From the IMG/VR virus record IMGVR_UViG_3300025520_000130, positions 1-33,527 of that record: DNA of 33,527 bases. One strand, given 5' to 3'. Shown in pieces: positions 24,125-30,058 of the stretch. The notes beneath the pieces were generated by a model. It was not told the DNA's origin. It was given only the letters and a program-made list of their open reading frames with translations, and did no database searches. Within the stretch, counting starts at the first letter, position 1; every line of letters starts with the position of its first letter. This stretch comes from a virus. The translations under genes were made by a program, and so were the position numbers.

Positions 24125-25365
24125 TGGCAACGATTCTGAAGTTCAAGCGGCGCTCTGCGGGCGGCGCGGCCGGCGCGCCCGCGGCCCTGAAGTCGGGTGA
24201 GGTCGCGCACAACGAGGCCGACAACACGCTCTACATCGGCAAGGGCGATGACGGCTCCGGCAACGCGACGGCGGTCGTTCCGCTCGCGGGCACCGGCGCC
24301 TTCGTCGACAAGGCGACCAGCCAGACGATCGACGGCGTGAAGACGTTCTCGTCTTCGCCGGTGGTGCCGGCGCCGACCACGGACCTGCAGGCAGCGACGA
24401 AGAAGTATGTCGACGACACTGTCGCCGGGGCGGCGGTGGCGGACGGCAGCATCTCGAACGCCAAGCTCGCGGACATGGCCAACGCCACGATCAAGGGCCG
24501 GGCGAGCGCGGGCACCGGCGACCCCGAGGATCTTTCGGCGGCGCAGGTGAAGACGCTGCTGGCTCTGACCAAGAGCGATGTCGGCCTGGCCAATGTCGAC
24601 AACACGTCCGATGCGAACAAGCCGGTCAGCTCCGCGACGCAGACCGCCTTGAACGCCAAGGCGAACCTGGCATCGCCGACGTTCATCGGGACTCCCGCGG
24701 CCCCGACGGCTGCCGGCGGCACCAACACGACGCAGATCGCGACGACGGCTTTCGTCCAGGCAGCCTTCGGCAACAACAGCGTCACGAACGCGAAGCTCGC
24801 CGACATGGCGACCGGCACGATCAAGGGCCGCGCTACGGCGGGGACCGGAGACCCCGAAGACCTCACCGCCGCCGAGGCGAAGGCGCTTCTGGCGCTGACC
24901 AAGAGCGACGTGGGGCTGAACAATGTCGACAACACCAGCGACGCCAGCAAGCCGATCTCGACGGCGACGCAGACGGCGCTGAATGCCAAGGCGAACCTCG
25001 CGTCGCCGGCCCTCACGGGAACGCCGACGGCGCCGACGGCGGCGGCGGGCGTGAACACCACGCAGATCGCGACCACCGCCTTCGTGCAGGCCGCGCTGTC
25101 GGCGCTGATCGACAGCGCGCCCGGCACGCTCGACACGCTCAACGAACTCGCGGCCGCCCTCGGCGACGACCCGAACTTCGCGAGCACCATCACCACCTCG
25201 CTCGCCACCAAGCTCGTCAAGTCGGCGAACCTGTCCGACCTGACCGATGCGGCGGCGGCGCGCGGGAACCTGGGCCTCGGCTCCATGGCGACGCAGGCGG
25301 CCAACGCCGTCGCCATCACCGGCGGCTCGATTGACGGCGTCACGATCGATGGAGGCACCTTCTGA
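24124..25365 (+). CDS. Tail fibre protein with tandem 110-residue repeat
   Basis: A 413-residue fibre protein. Residues 1-50 are a fibre N-terminal module (ILKFKRRSAGGAAGAPAALKSGEVAHNEADNTLYIG) that binds the baseplate or an adaptor. Residues about 60-105 include TIDGVKTFSSSPVVPAPTTDLQAATKKYVD, common in phage fibres. Residues 112-221 and 222-325 are two copies of one unit (NAKLADMA..TIKGRA.AGTGDPEDL ... TTQIATTAFVQAA). Then comes the GTLDTLNELAAALGDDPNF module and a C-terminal end DGVTIDGGTF. It overlaps both neighbours by one or a few bases. It probably sets host binding and can change length by recombination. Confidence 0.85.
   Translation: MATILKFKRRSAGGAAGAPAALKSGEVAHNEADNTLYIGKGDDGSGNATAVVPLAGTGAFVDKATSQTIDGVKTFSSSPVVPAPTTDLQAATKKYVDDTVAGAAVADGSISNAKLADMANATIKGRASAGTGDPEDLSAAQVKTLLALTKSDVGLANVDNTSDANKPVSSATQTALNAKANLASPTFIGTPAAPTAAGGTNTTQIATTAFVQAAFGNNSVTNAKLADMATGTIKGRATAGTGDPEDLTAAEAKALLALTKSDVGLNNVDNTSDASKPISTATQTALNAKANLASPALTGTPTAPTAAAGVNTTQIATTAFVQAALSALIDSAPGTLDTLNELAAALGDDPNFASTITTSLATKLVKSANLSDLTDAAAARGNLGLGSMATQAANAVAITGGSIDGVTIDGGTF
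24457..25095 (+). repeat. Tandem duplication within the fibre gene
   Basis: The unit at 24457-24786 (330 bases) is repeated directly from 24787 to about 25095. Protein identity is high and many codons are the same, but there are third-position differences, so the duplication is not brand-new. Unequal crossing-over between copies could lengthen or shorten the fibre in 110-residue steps. Confidence 0.8.
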
Positions 25366-25598
25366 TGGCAAGCGTGGTCCAGCTCCGTCGGTCGTCGGTG
25401 CCGGGCCACAAGCCCGACACCCCGGATCTCGCCATGGGCGAGGTGGTCGTCAACACGCACGACGGCAAGCTGTTCTTCAAGGTGAACGACGGCACCGACG
25501 CCATCGTGGAGGTGCAGGCCGTGCCGGCGTCGCCGGTCGACTACGGGTCCATCGCCGCCGAAGCCACCTCGTTTCGCGACTACGGGAGCATTGCATGA
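25365..25598 (+). CDS. Short fibre N-terminal-domain protein
   Basis: A 77-residue protein starting inside the previous stop. Residues 1-48 (VVQLRRSSVPGHKPDTPDLAMGEVVVNTHDGKLFFKVNDG) are a standard phage fibre N-terminal domain. The rest has VDYGSIA...FRDYGSIA, a doubled DYGSIA motif like those in some T4-type fibres. There is no distal receptor-binding part. It could be an adaptor cap, or a fibre truncated by recombination and followed by new distal modules. The stop overlaps the next start (ATGA). Confidence 0.68.
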   Translation: MASVVQLRRSSVPGHKPDTPDLAMGEVVVNTHDGKLFFKVNDGTDAIVEVQAVPASPVDYGSIAAEATSFRDYGSIA

Positions 25599-26182
25599 GC
25601 ACGCAGGTACAGAGGCGTCGCGGCACGACCGTCCAGCACGAGTCCTTCACCGGCGCGGCTGGCGAGCTGACCATCGACACAACCAAGCAGACCGTGGTCG
25701 TCCACAACGGCGTTACTCCCGGGGGAACCCCGCTGGCGAAGGAGAGCCACACGCACGCCGAAGGCACCGACACCGCCCCGGGGATGCTCGAGGTGGCGAC
25801 GGACGCGGAGATCCGCAGCAACGCCGTGGCCAACCGGGCGCTCGTGACGGATAAGATCTGGTCCGCGGCAAGCCCGGTCAACCTCGGAAGCGTGACCGGC
25901 AGCATCACCCTCAACTTCGGCAACTTCCTGAATGCGAGGGCAACGCAGACCGGCAACGTCACGCTCAACGCGGTCTCGGGTCTGAAACCCGGGCAGACCG
26001 CCGTGATCGAGTTCTTCCAGGACGGCACCGGCGGCCGGACGATCTCGCTCAACTCGTCGGTGTTCCTGACCGCCGGCTCGATCAGCATCGCGACGACCGC
26101 GAACGCCAGAAACGTCCTCGTCCTCTACGGGCTGTCGGACGGAAAGGCGATGGTCGTCGTATCCGGGAAAGGAATCGCCTGA
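25595..26182 (+). CDS. Tail fibre protein with Mtd-N-like domain
   Basis: A 195-residue protein. Residues 1-50 (VQRRRGTTVQHESFTGAAGELTIDTTKQTVVVHNGVTPGGTPLA) match the N-terminal domain of the major tropism determinant of Bordetella phages. The other 140 residues match the C-terminus of the fibre at 15176, including LNFGNFLNARAT and LYGLSDGKAMVVVS. There is no C-type lectin variable region, and no reverse transcriptase or template repeat is seen, so this is not a diversifying receptor. The ATG at 25595 lies inside the preceding stop. It is likely a host-recognition or fibre tip protein. Confidence 0.8.
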   Translation: MSTQVQRRRGTTVQHESFTGAAGELTIDTTKQTVVVHNGVTPGGTPLAKESHTHAEGTDTAPGMLEVATDAEIRSNAVANRALVTDKIWSAASPVNLGSVTGSITLNFGNFLNARATQTGNVTLNAVSGLKPGQTAVIEFFQDGTGGRTISLNSSVFLTAGSISIATTANARNVLVLYGLSDGKAMVVVSGKGIA

Positions 26183-26841
26183 TGGTCCCTGGAGTTTCCG
26201 GCGCGCCCAACATGGCGTCTGTGGAAAAGCTGCCTTTTCCGACAATTGTTAGCAGCGCGGCCAACGCGAGCACAGCCACGACAGCGAGCGTATCAATGCC
26301 CGCAGGAAATGTCGGCGATCTCATCATCGCCGCGTTCTCGGTCGTCTCGGGCAGCACCCGCACGATATCGACGCCGAGCGGCTTCACGCAGCAGTACAAC
26401 GACATCCCCACAAACGTGAGCCAGCATCGCCGGGCCGCGCTGTACACAAGGGTGGCAAACGGTTCCGAAGGTGCGACGATTTCCGCGGCTCTGTCGGGAA
26501 CTTCGGAATGGGGCGCCGTCGCGCTCCGGATCCGCGGATGGGGTGATCTCGCGATCTCGGCAGCTGCCAACTCGACGACTACCAGCAACCCGAACCCGCC
26601 GGCTCTGACGCCCCCATGGGAGGAAATGCAGACGCTCTGGCTGGCCTTCGTCCACGGCTACAATGCCGCCGGTGATGCGCCTGTCGACTACACCATGATC
26701 CAGCAGATCGGCGACGACAACGGTCGCATGGCGGTCGCGGCGCGGTTCCTCGAAGCCGCTTCAGAAGATCCTGGTCCCTTTGCTGGAACAAACAACTGGT
26801 ACGCGCGGACGCTGGCCATCAAGCCGGCCCCCGCATCCTAG
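26182..26841 (+). CDS. Beta-rich protein of the fibre cassette, unknown family
   Basis: A 219-residue protein that starts inside the preceding stop. It is rich in Ser, Thr and Ala with a beta-strand rhythm (ASVSMPAGNVGDLIIAAFSVVSG, GATISAALSGTSEWGAVALRIRGWG, TLWLAFVHGYNAAGD). This pattern, a GDLL(I)xA strand after PAG, recurs in phage proteins of jelly-roll or lectin-like fold placed after tail fibres. Slightly more AT-rich codons than its neighbours at the start suggest recent exchange. The function is probably receptor binding or tail tip decoration; I cannot name a family. Confidence 0.6.
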   Translation: MVPGVSGAPNMASVEKLPFPTIVSSAANASTATTASVSMPAGNVGDLIIAAFSVVSGSTRTISTPSGFTQQYNDIPTNVSQHRRAALYTRVANGSEGATISAALSGTSEWGAVALRIRGWGDLAISAAANSTTTSNPNPPALTPPWEEMQTLWLAFVHGYNAAGDAPVDYTMIQQIGDDNGRMAVAARFLEAASEDPGPFAGTNNWYARTLAIKPAPAS

Positions 26842-26857
26842 AGAGAGGTTGAGACGA

Positions 26858-27457
26858 ATGCCCGCTTACATCGAGAATGCAGGCACCTTTGCCCTGTGGC
26901 GCGGCGAGGCCATCGACGGAATCCTGCATTCGCTTCAGATCGCAGACCTGTGGTCCGAAGCGGAACTCGCAGAGGTCGGGCTCTATCGCCCGGCCGAAGC
27001 CGACCCCGTACCGGAAGGCCAGCGGATCGTGAGCACTTCCGTCGAACGGGTTGAGGGCGTGGTCAAGTTCGTCCACGAGCTGGCCCCGATCGTTCCGACG
27101 GCCGACGACGTCGACGCCGAGCGAGATCGTCGCATCGCCAGCGACTTCACGTTCGGCGGCGTGGTCTATCAGTCGCGACCGAGCGACCTCGAGAACATCG
27201 CGGGCGCCTCGACGGCGGCGCTCGGCGCCATGATGGCCGGCGCGCAGCCGGGCGATCTCTTCTGGCACGGCGGCGCGTCGGAGTTCACCTGGATCGCCGC
27301 CGACAACAGCACGACGCCGATGGACGCGCAGACGCTGTTCGCCTTTGGGCAGGCGGCCATGGCTCACAAGCAGGCGCACATCTTCGCGGCCCGCGCGCTG
27401 AAGGACATGGACCCGATCCCGTCCGACTACGCCACCAACGAGGGCTACTGGCCGTGA
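26858..27457 (+). CDS. DUF4376-containing fibre-associated protein
   Basis: A 199-residue protein with GAGAGAGG before the ATG. The C-terminal 110 residues fit DUF4376: DVDAERDRRIASDFTFGGVVYQSRPSDLENIAGAS, GDLFWHGGASEFTWIAADNSTTPMDAQTLFAFGQAAM, then an Ala-rich helix. The N-terminal 90 residues resemble the variable leader common to such proteins. They usually lie next to fibre genes, often as tail fibre assembly or tip proteins. The exact function is not established. The stop overlaps the following GTG. Confidence 0.75.
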   Translation: MPAYIENAGTFALWRGEAIDGILHSLQIADLWSEAELAEVGLYRPAEADPVPEGQRIVSTSVERVEGVVKFVHELAPIVPTADDVDAERDRRIASDFTFGGVVYQSRPSDLENIAGASTAALGAMMAGAQPGDLFWHGGASEFTWIAADNSTTPMDAQTLFAFGQAAMAHKQAHIFAARALKDMDPIPSDYATNEGYWP

Positions 27458-27804
27458 GCGCCTTCACCGACAGCCTGGCGGTGACGCCGCGGGCGGATGG
27501 CCCGTGGGTGCTGCTCTCGCCTCTCAGGTGGGAGATCGGCGCAAAGGGGTCGGGCATGATGTGGGTGGTCCCCGCCGGCTACTCCTGCGATATGGCCACC
27601 ATCCCGGCGCTGGCTCGCGCCATCTTCGATCCGAGCGACGGCCGCTTCGCGAAGGCGGCCGTGCTTCACGACCACATGCTCGAGTCCGGCTTCGACCGGC
27701 TAACCGCGGCGGCGGAGTTCCATTCCGCGCTGAGGGCCGACGGTGTCGCCCGATGGCGGCGCCTGGTCATGTTTCTGGCAGTCGCGCTGTGGCGCTACGA
27801 CTGA
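27454..27804 (+). CDS. DUF1353 family protein
   Basis: A 116-residue protein that starts at GTG within the previous stop. It has the DUF1353 layout: a beta-rich N-terminus, VPAGYSCDMATIPALARAIF (about residues 40-59), and AAVLHDHML (about 68-76), where the histidines and aspartate are conserved. The C-terminal segment VMFLAVALWRYD is hydrophobic. Genes of this family are often just before phage lysis genes. The biochemical role is unknown. A terminator follows. Confidence 0.8.
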   Translation: MSAFTDSLAVTPRADGPWVLLSPLRWEIGAKGSGMMWVVPAGYSCDMATIPALARAIFDPSDGRFAKAAVLHDHMLESGFDRLTAAAEFHSALRADGVARWRRLVMFLAVALWRYD

Positions 27805-27810
27805 CCGAGC

Positions 27811-27835
27811 GGCCCGCCTGACCAGCGGGCCTTTT
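27811..27835 (+). terminator. Intrinsic terminator before the lysis cassette
   Basis: The stem GGCCCGC (27811-27817) pairs perfectly with GCGGGCC (27825-27831) across the loop CTGACCA, followed by TTTTCATTT. It is built like the terminator after the capsid gene, including the loop. Confidence 0.82.
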
Positions 27836-27854
27836 CATTTCCGAGGACAATCCG

Positions 27855-28541
27855 ATGACTTTCACCGAGTGGCTGCAGGGCCGCCTGGTCGCGCACGGCT
27901 ATCGAATCCGTGTCGACGGGCAGAACGGCGGCGAGACCAAGGCGGCGCTGATCGCCTTCCAGCAGACGGCCGGCCTGAGGGTCACGGCCGTTGCGGACGA
28001 GAAGACCGTCGCGGCCCTGCGCATGAACCCGCGGCAGGGATCGGCAGCGCCCGCGCCGGAGCAGACCATGCCGCCGTGGATGGCGGAGATGCACCGCCGG
28101 ATGGGCCTGCATGAGGTCCGCGACAATGCCGCGCTCATCGCCTGGCTGAAGATCGGCAGGTTCCTGGGCAACCCGGCCGAGCTGCCGTGGTGCGGCGACG
28201 GCCTCGAGAGCGCCTTCGTCAAGGGGCTGCCGCTCGAGCCGCTGCCGACGAATCCGTTCTTCGCGCAGAACTGGAGCAAGTTCGGCTGGGGCATGGCGGA
28301 CGCCCATGTCGGTGCGGTGGGCGTGATCAGGTGGTCGCCTACGGCCGGGCATGTGGGCATCGTCGCGGATGCGACCCGCACCCACGTGTGCCTCCTCGGC
28401 GCGAACCAGTCGAATGCGGTGACCCTGGCCTGGTTTCCCCGCAGCAAGTTCATCGCCTTCCGCTGGGCGACGACCTTCCCGCTGAAGCCATATCCGCCGC
28501 TGAAAGGCGGGAAGGCCGGAGACATGGCGGGGACGCGGTGA
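27855..28541 (+). CDS. Endolysin with peptidoglycan-binding domain (TIGR02594-like)
   Basis: A 228-residue cell wall hydrolase. Residues about 4-55 form a peptidoglycan-binding domain (WLQGRLVAHGYRIRVDGQNGGETKAALIAFQQTAGL). Residues about 75-205 follow the TIGR02594 peptidase layout: PWMAEMHRRMGLHEVRDN, the likely nucleophile C113 in LPWCGDG, and the histidine H166 in GHVGIV. It has no signal peptide, so it needs a holin for release. CGAGGAC lies upstream of the ATG. The exact bond cleaved (amidase or endopeptidase) is not determined. The stop overlaps the next ATG. Confidence 0.85.
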   Translation: MTFTEWLQGRLVAHGYRIRVDGQNGGETKAALIAFQQTAGLRVTAVADEKTVAALRMNPRQGSAAPAPEQTMPPWMAEMHRRMGLHEVRDNAALIAWLKIGRFLGNPAELPWCGDGLESAFVKGLPLEPLPTNPFFAQNWSKFGWGMADAHVGAVGVIRWSPTAGHVGIVADATRTHVCLLGANQSNAVTLAWFPRSKFIAFRWATTFPLKPYPPLKGGKAGDMAGTR

Positions 28542-28894
28542 TGCGCCCGCCCTGGAAGATCCGGCGCCGGGTCGTGCTCGCCGTCCTCGCGGTGTGCGCG
28601 GTCGCGGTGCTGCGCTTCACGTTCCTGCCGACGGCAGGCGTCGACCCCGAACTGGCGAAGATGATCGTGCTCGGCGCCTACGGCCTCGCCGGCACGACCA
28701 CCGGGGCTTACGTGTTCGGGGCGGCCTGGGATGACCGGAACGTCATGAAGCTGATCGGCAAGGATGCCTACGCGCTGGAGCCGCCCGCCTGGCCGAAGGA
28801 CATCGTGATGCCCGAACCGGCGCATGGGCAAGACAATGCCGCCTACGACGCGCCAAACCCTCCACCCCCCTACGAGTACCGGAACGCTCCATGA
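28541..28894 (+). CDS. Holin-like membrane protein
   Basis: A 117-residue protein with two predicted membrane helices (residues about 10-28, VVLAVLAVCAVAVLRFTFL; and 41-63, MIVLGAYGLAGTTTGAYVFGAAW) after a basic N-terminus (RPPWKIRRR), and a proline-rich soluble C-terminus. Its place directly after the endolysin and before the spanins suits a holin. It has no recognised family motif, so the role is inferred from topology and order. The ATG overlaps the endolysin stop and its own stop overlaps the next ATG. Confidence 0.6.
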   Translation: MRPPWKIRRRVVLAVLAVCAVAVLRFTFLPTAGVDPELAKMIVLGAYGLAGTTTGAYVFGAAWDDRNVMKLIGKDAYALEPPAWPKDIVMPEPAHGQDNAAYDAPNPPPPYEYRNAP

Positions 28895-29295
28895 CGATAC
28901 CCTTGTTGCTCGCATTCTGGCGGACATGGATTCGCCCCGTCCTCGTTCTGGGGATCACGCTGCCGCTCTGGGTGATCCTGGCCGCCATCGTCTGGTGGCA
29001 GGTCGACAAGGGGTCGGCGGTCAAGGCTGCAGTCGAGAGCGCGATCGAGGAACTGGTCGACGGCGCCGAGCTGGAGGCCGAGCGGGCGAGCAACGAGGCG
29101 CTGCGCAAGATCCTCGCCGAACGAAACCGGGTCGCCGAGCGCGATCGCGAGGCGCTGGCCCGCTATGCGGATCTCCTCGCTGCATCTGAAAACGAGAAGG
29201 GAGACCTCATCGATGAACTCGCTGAGCTGGAAGCGATGCCTCCACCTGACGGCTGCACTGTCGATGACGCTCTTCTCGACCGGCTGCGCAACTGA
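28891..29295 (+). CDS. Inner-membrane spanin, Rz-like
   Basis: A 134-residue protein with one N-terminal membrane anchor (about residues 16-38) and a long charged coiled-coil periplasmic domain (EELVDGAELEAERASNEALRKILAERNRVAERDREALARY). This is the layout of Rz-type i-spanins, which pair with an outer membrane lipoprotein to break the outer membrane. It overlaps, in another frame, the lipoprotein gene at 29213. No sequence family match is claimed. The arrangement with the next gene is strong support. Confidence 0.75.
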   Translation: MTIPLLLAFWRTWIRPVLVLGITLPLWVILAAIVWWQVDKGSAVKAAVESAIEELVDGAELEAERASNEALRKILAERNRVAERDREALARYADLLAASENEKGDLIDELAELEAMPPPDGCTVDDALLDRLRN

Positions 29296-29551
29296 CTGGC
29301 AAGGCCGCCTCGAGCGGGCCGAGCGCGAGCAGGCGATGGCGGACCTGGTGGACGAGGCGCTGCAGCAGGCGCCTCTTCCGGAATGGCCGGCCGACTGCCG
29401 CAAGCGGGAGGCCTCCGGCGTGGCGAAAGGCGACCGCCTCGATGTCGCCCTCCTGAAGAGCGAGCGGGCGCTGGGCCGGGCAAACGCCCGCGTCGACAGG
29501 TGCGCCGGCTTCTACGACGACGTGCGGAAGGGAAGGGGGCCGGGCAAATGA
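29213..29551 (+). CDS. Outer-membrane spanin lipoprotein, Rz1-like
   Basis: A 112-residue lipoprotein. ATG 29213 gives a signal peptide with basic N-region (WKR), a hydrophobic core and a lipobox FSTGC with C25 as the lipidation site. The mature part is charged and somewhat proline-containing. The first 83 bases lie inside the 3' end of the Rz-like gene in another frame, as in lambda Rz/Rz1. The mature protein (about 88 residues) is longer than lambda Rz1. The frame is open from 29165 but only the later ATG gives a signal peptide. Confidence 0.75.
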   Translation: MNSLSWKRCLHLTAALSMTLFSTGCATDWQGRLERAEREQAMADLVDEALQQAPLPEWPADCRKREASGVAKGDRLDVALLKSERALGRANARVDRCAGFYDDVRKGRGPGK

Positions 29552-29886
29552 CCATCACCGCAGAGAGCGTCGTGTTCTTCCTCACCATCATCGGCTTCCT
29601 CTCCGGCATCTGGTGGCGGATCGAGGGGCTGGTGAAGGAGGCCAAGCGTGAAGCGACGCTGAAGGCCGACGCGGCCGGTGCCAAGGCCGACCTGGTGAGC
29701 GCGCAACTCGCCGAGTACAAGACGCATGTGGCCGAAAGCTATGTTTCGAAGGCCGGCCTGCGCGAGTTCCGCGACGAGATGTCGGCCGGCTTCAAGGACA
29801 TCAAGACCAGCATCGGAGCCATGAACGAGCGCATGGACCGGGTGATCGAGGCGAGCCACAAGCCGCAGAGGCGGACGCCGGAGTGA
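29548..29886 (+). CDS. Membrane-anchored coiled-coil protein of the lysis block
   Basis: A 112-residue protein with one N-terminal membrane helix (about residues 7-24, VVFFLTIIGFLSGIWWRI) and a charged helical remainder (KEAKREATLKADAAGAKADLVSAQLAEYKTHV, then DIKTSIGAMNERMDRVIEA). It is coupled to the spanin gene by overlap (ATGA). It resembles small phage proteins annotated as holins or holin partners, such as XhlA-type proteins, but could also be an antiholin. It is the last phage gene before the composition change. Confidence 0.55.
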   Translation: MTITAESVVFFLTIIGFLSGIWWRIEGLVKEAKREATLKADAAGAKADLVSAQLAEYKTHVAESYVSKAGLREFRDEMSAGFKDIKTSIGAMNERMDRVIEASHKPQRRTPE

Positions 29887-29964
29887 GGTATAGGCACCGC
29901 GCGAAGAGGGTGAGCGTCCCATCGATCCGGCGGATGTGGCCTCGCGCGAAGGTCGACTCGCCGC

Positions 29965-29991
29965 AAGGAGGAGTTGATCTCCATGAGATAA
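29965..29991 (+). other. Two-codon minigene (ATG AGA TAA) behind a strong ribosome site
   Basis: AAGGAGGAG at 29965-29973 is a near-ideal ribosome site; the next ATG at 29983-29985 is followed by AGA and then TAA. This is a start-Arg-stop minigene like the lambda bar minigenes (ATG ATA TAA), which tie up scarce tRNA when translated. It may equally be the relic of a gene lost when the cargo inserted. Translation is unproven. Confidence 0.3.
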
Positions 29992-30001
29992 ACTGTAGTC
30001 T
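29974..30001 (+). promoter_or_regulatory. Possible sigma70-type promoter ahead of the methyltransferase
   Basis: TTGATC (29974-29979) and TAGTCT (29996-30001) are separated by 16 bases and each matches four of six consensus positions. It is in the only gap before the methyltransferase, where a promoter of its own is expected. Weak match; also overlaps the minigene. Confidence 0.25.
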
Positions 30002-30058
30002 GGGGGTAAGCTTGGCGCATACGATGGCGAATCATTGACTGCCGACAGAGATTATCGG

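Noticed and set aside
24457-25095. CRISPR-like repeats
   Set aside because: The repeats are 330 bases, in frame and protein-coding; no short spaced repeats are found anywhere in the window.
25595-26182. Diversity-generating retroelement target
   Set aside because: The Mtd-type N-terminus suggested it, but there is no C-type lectin variable region, template repeat or reverse transcriptase in the window.
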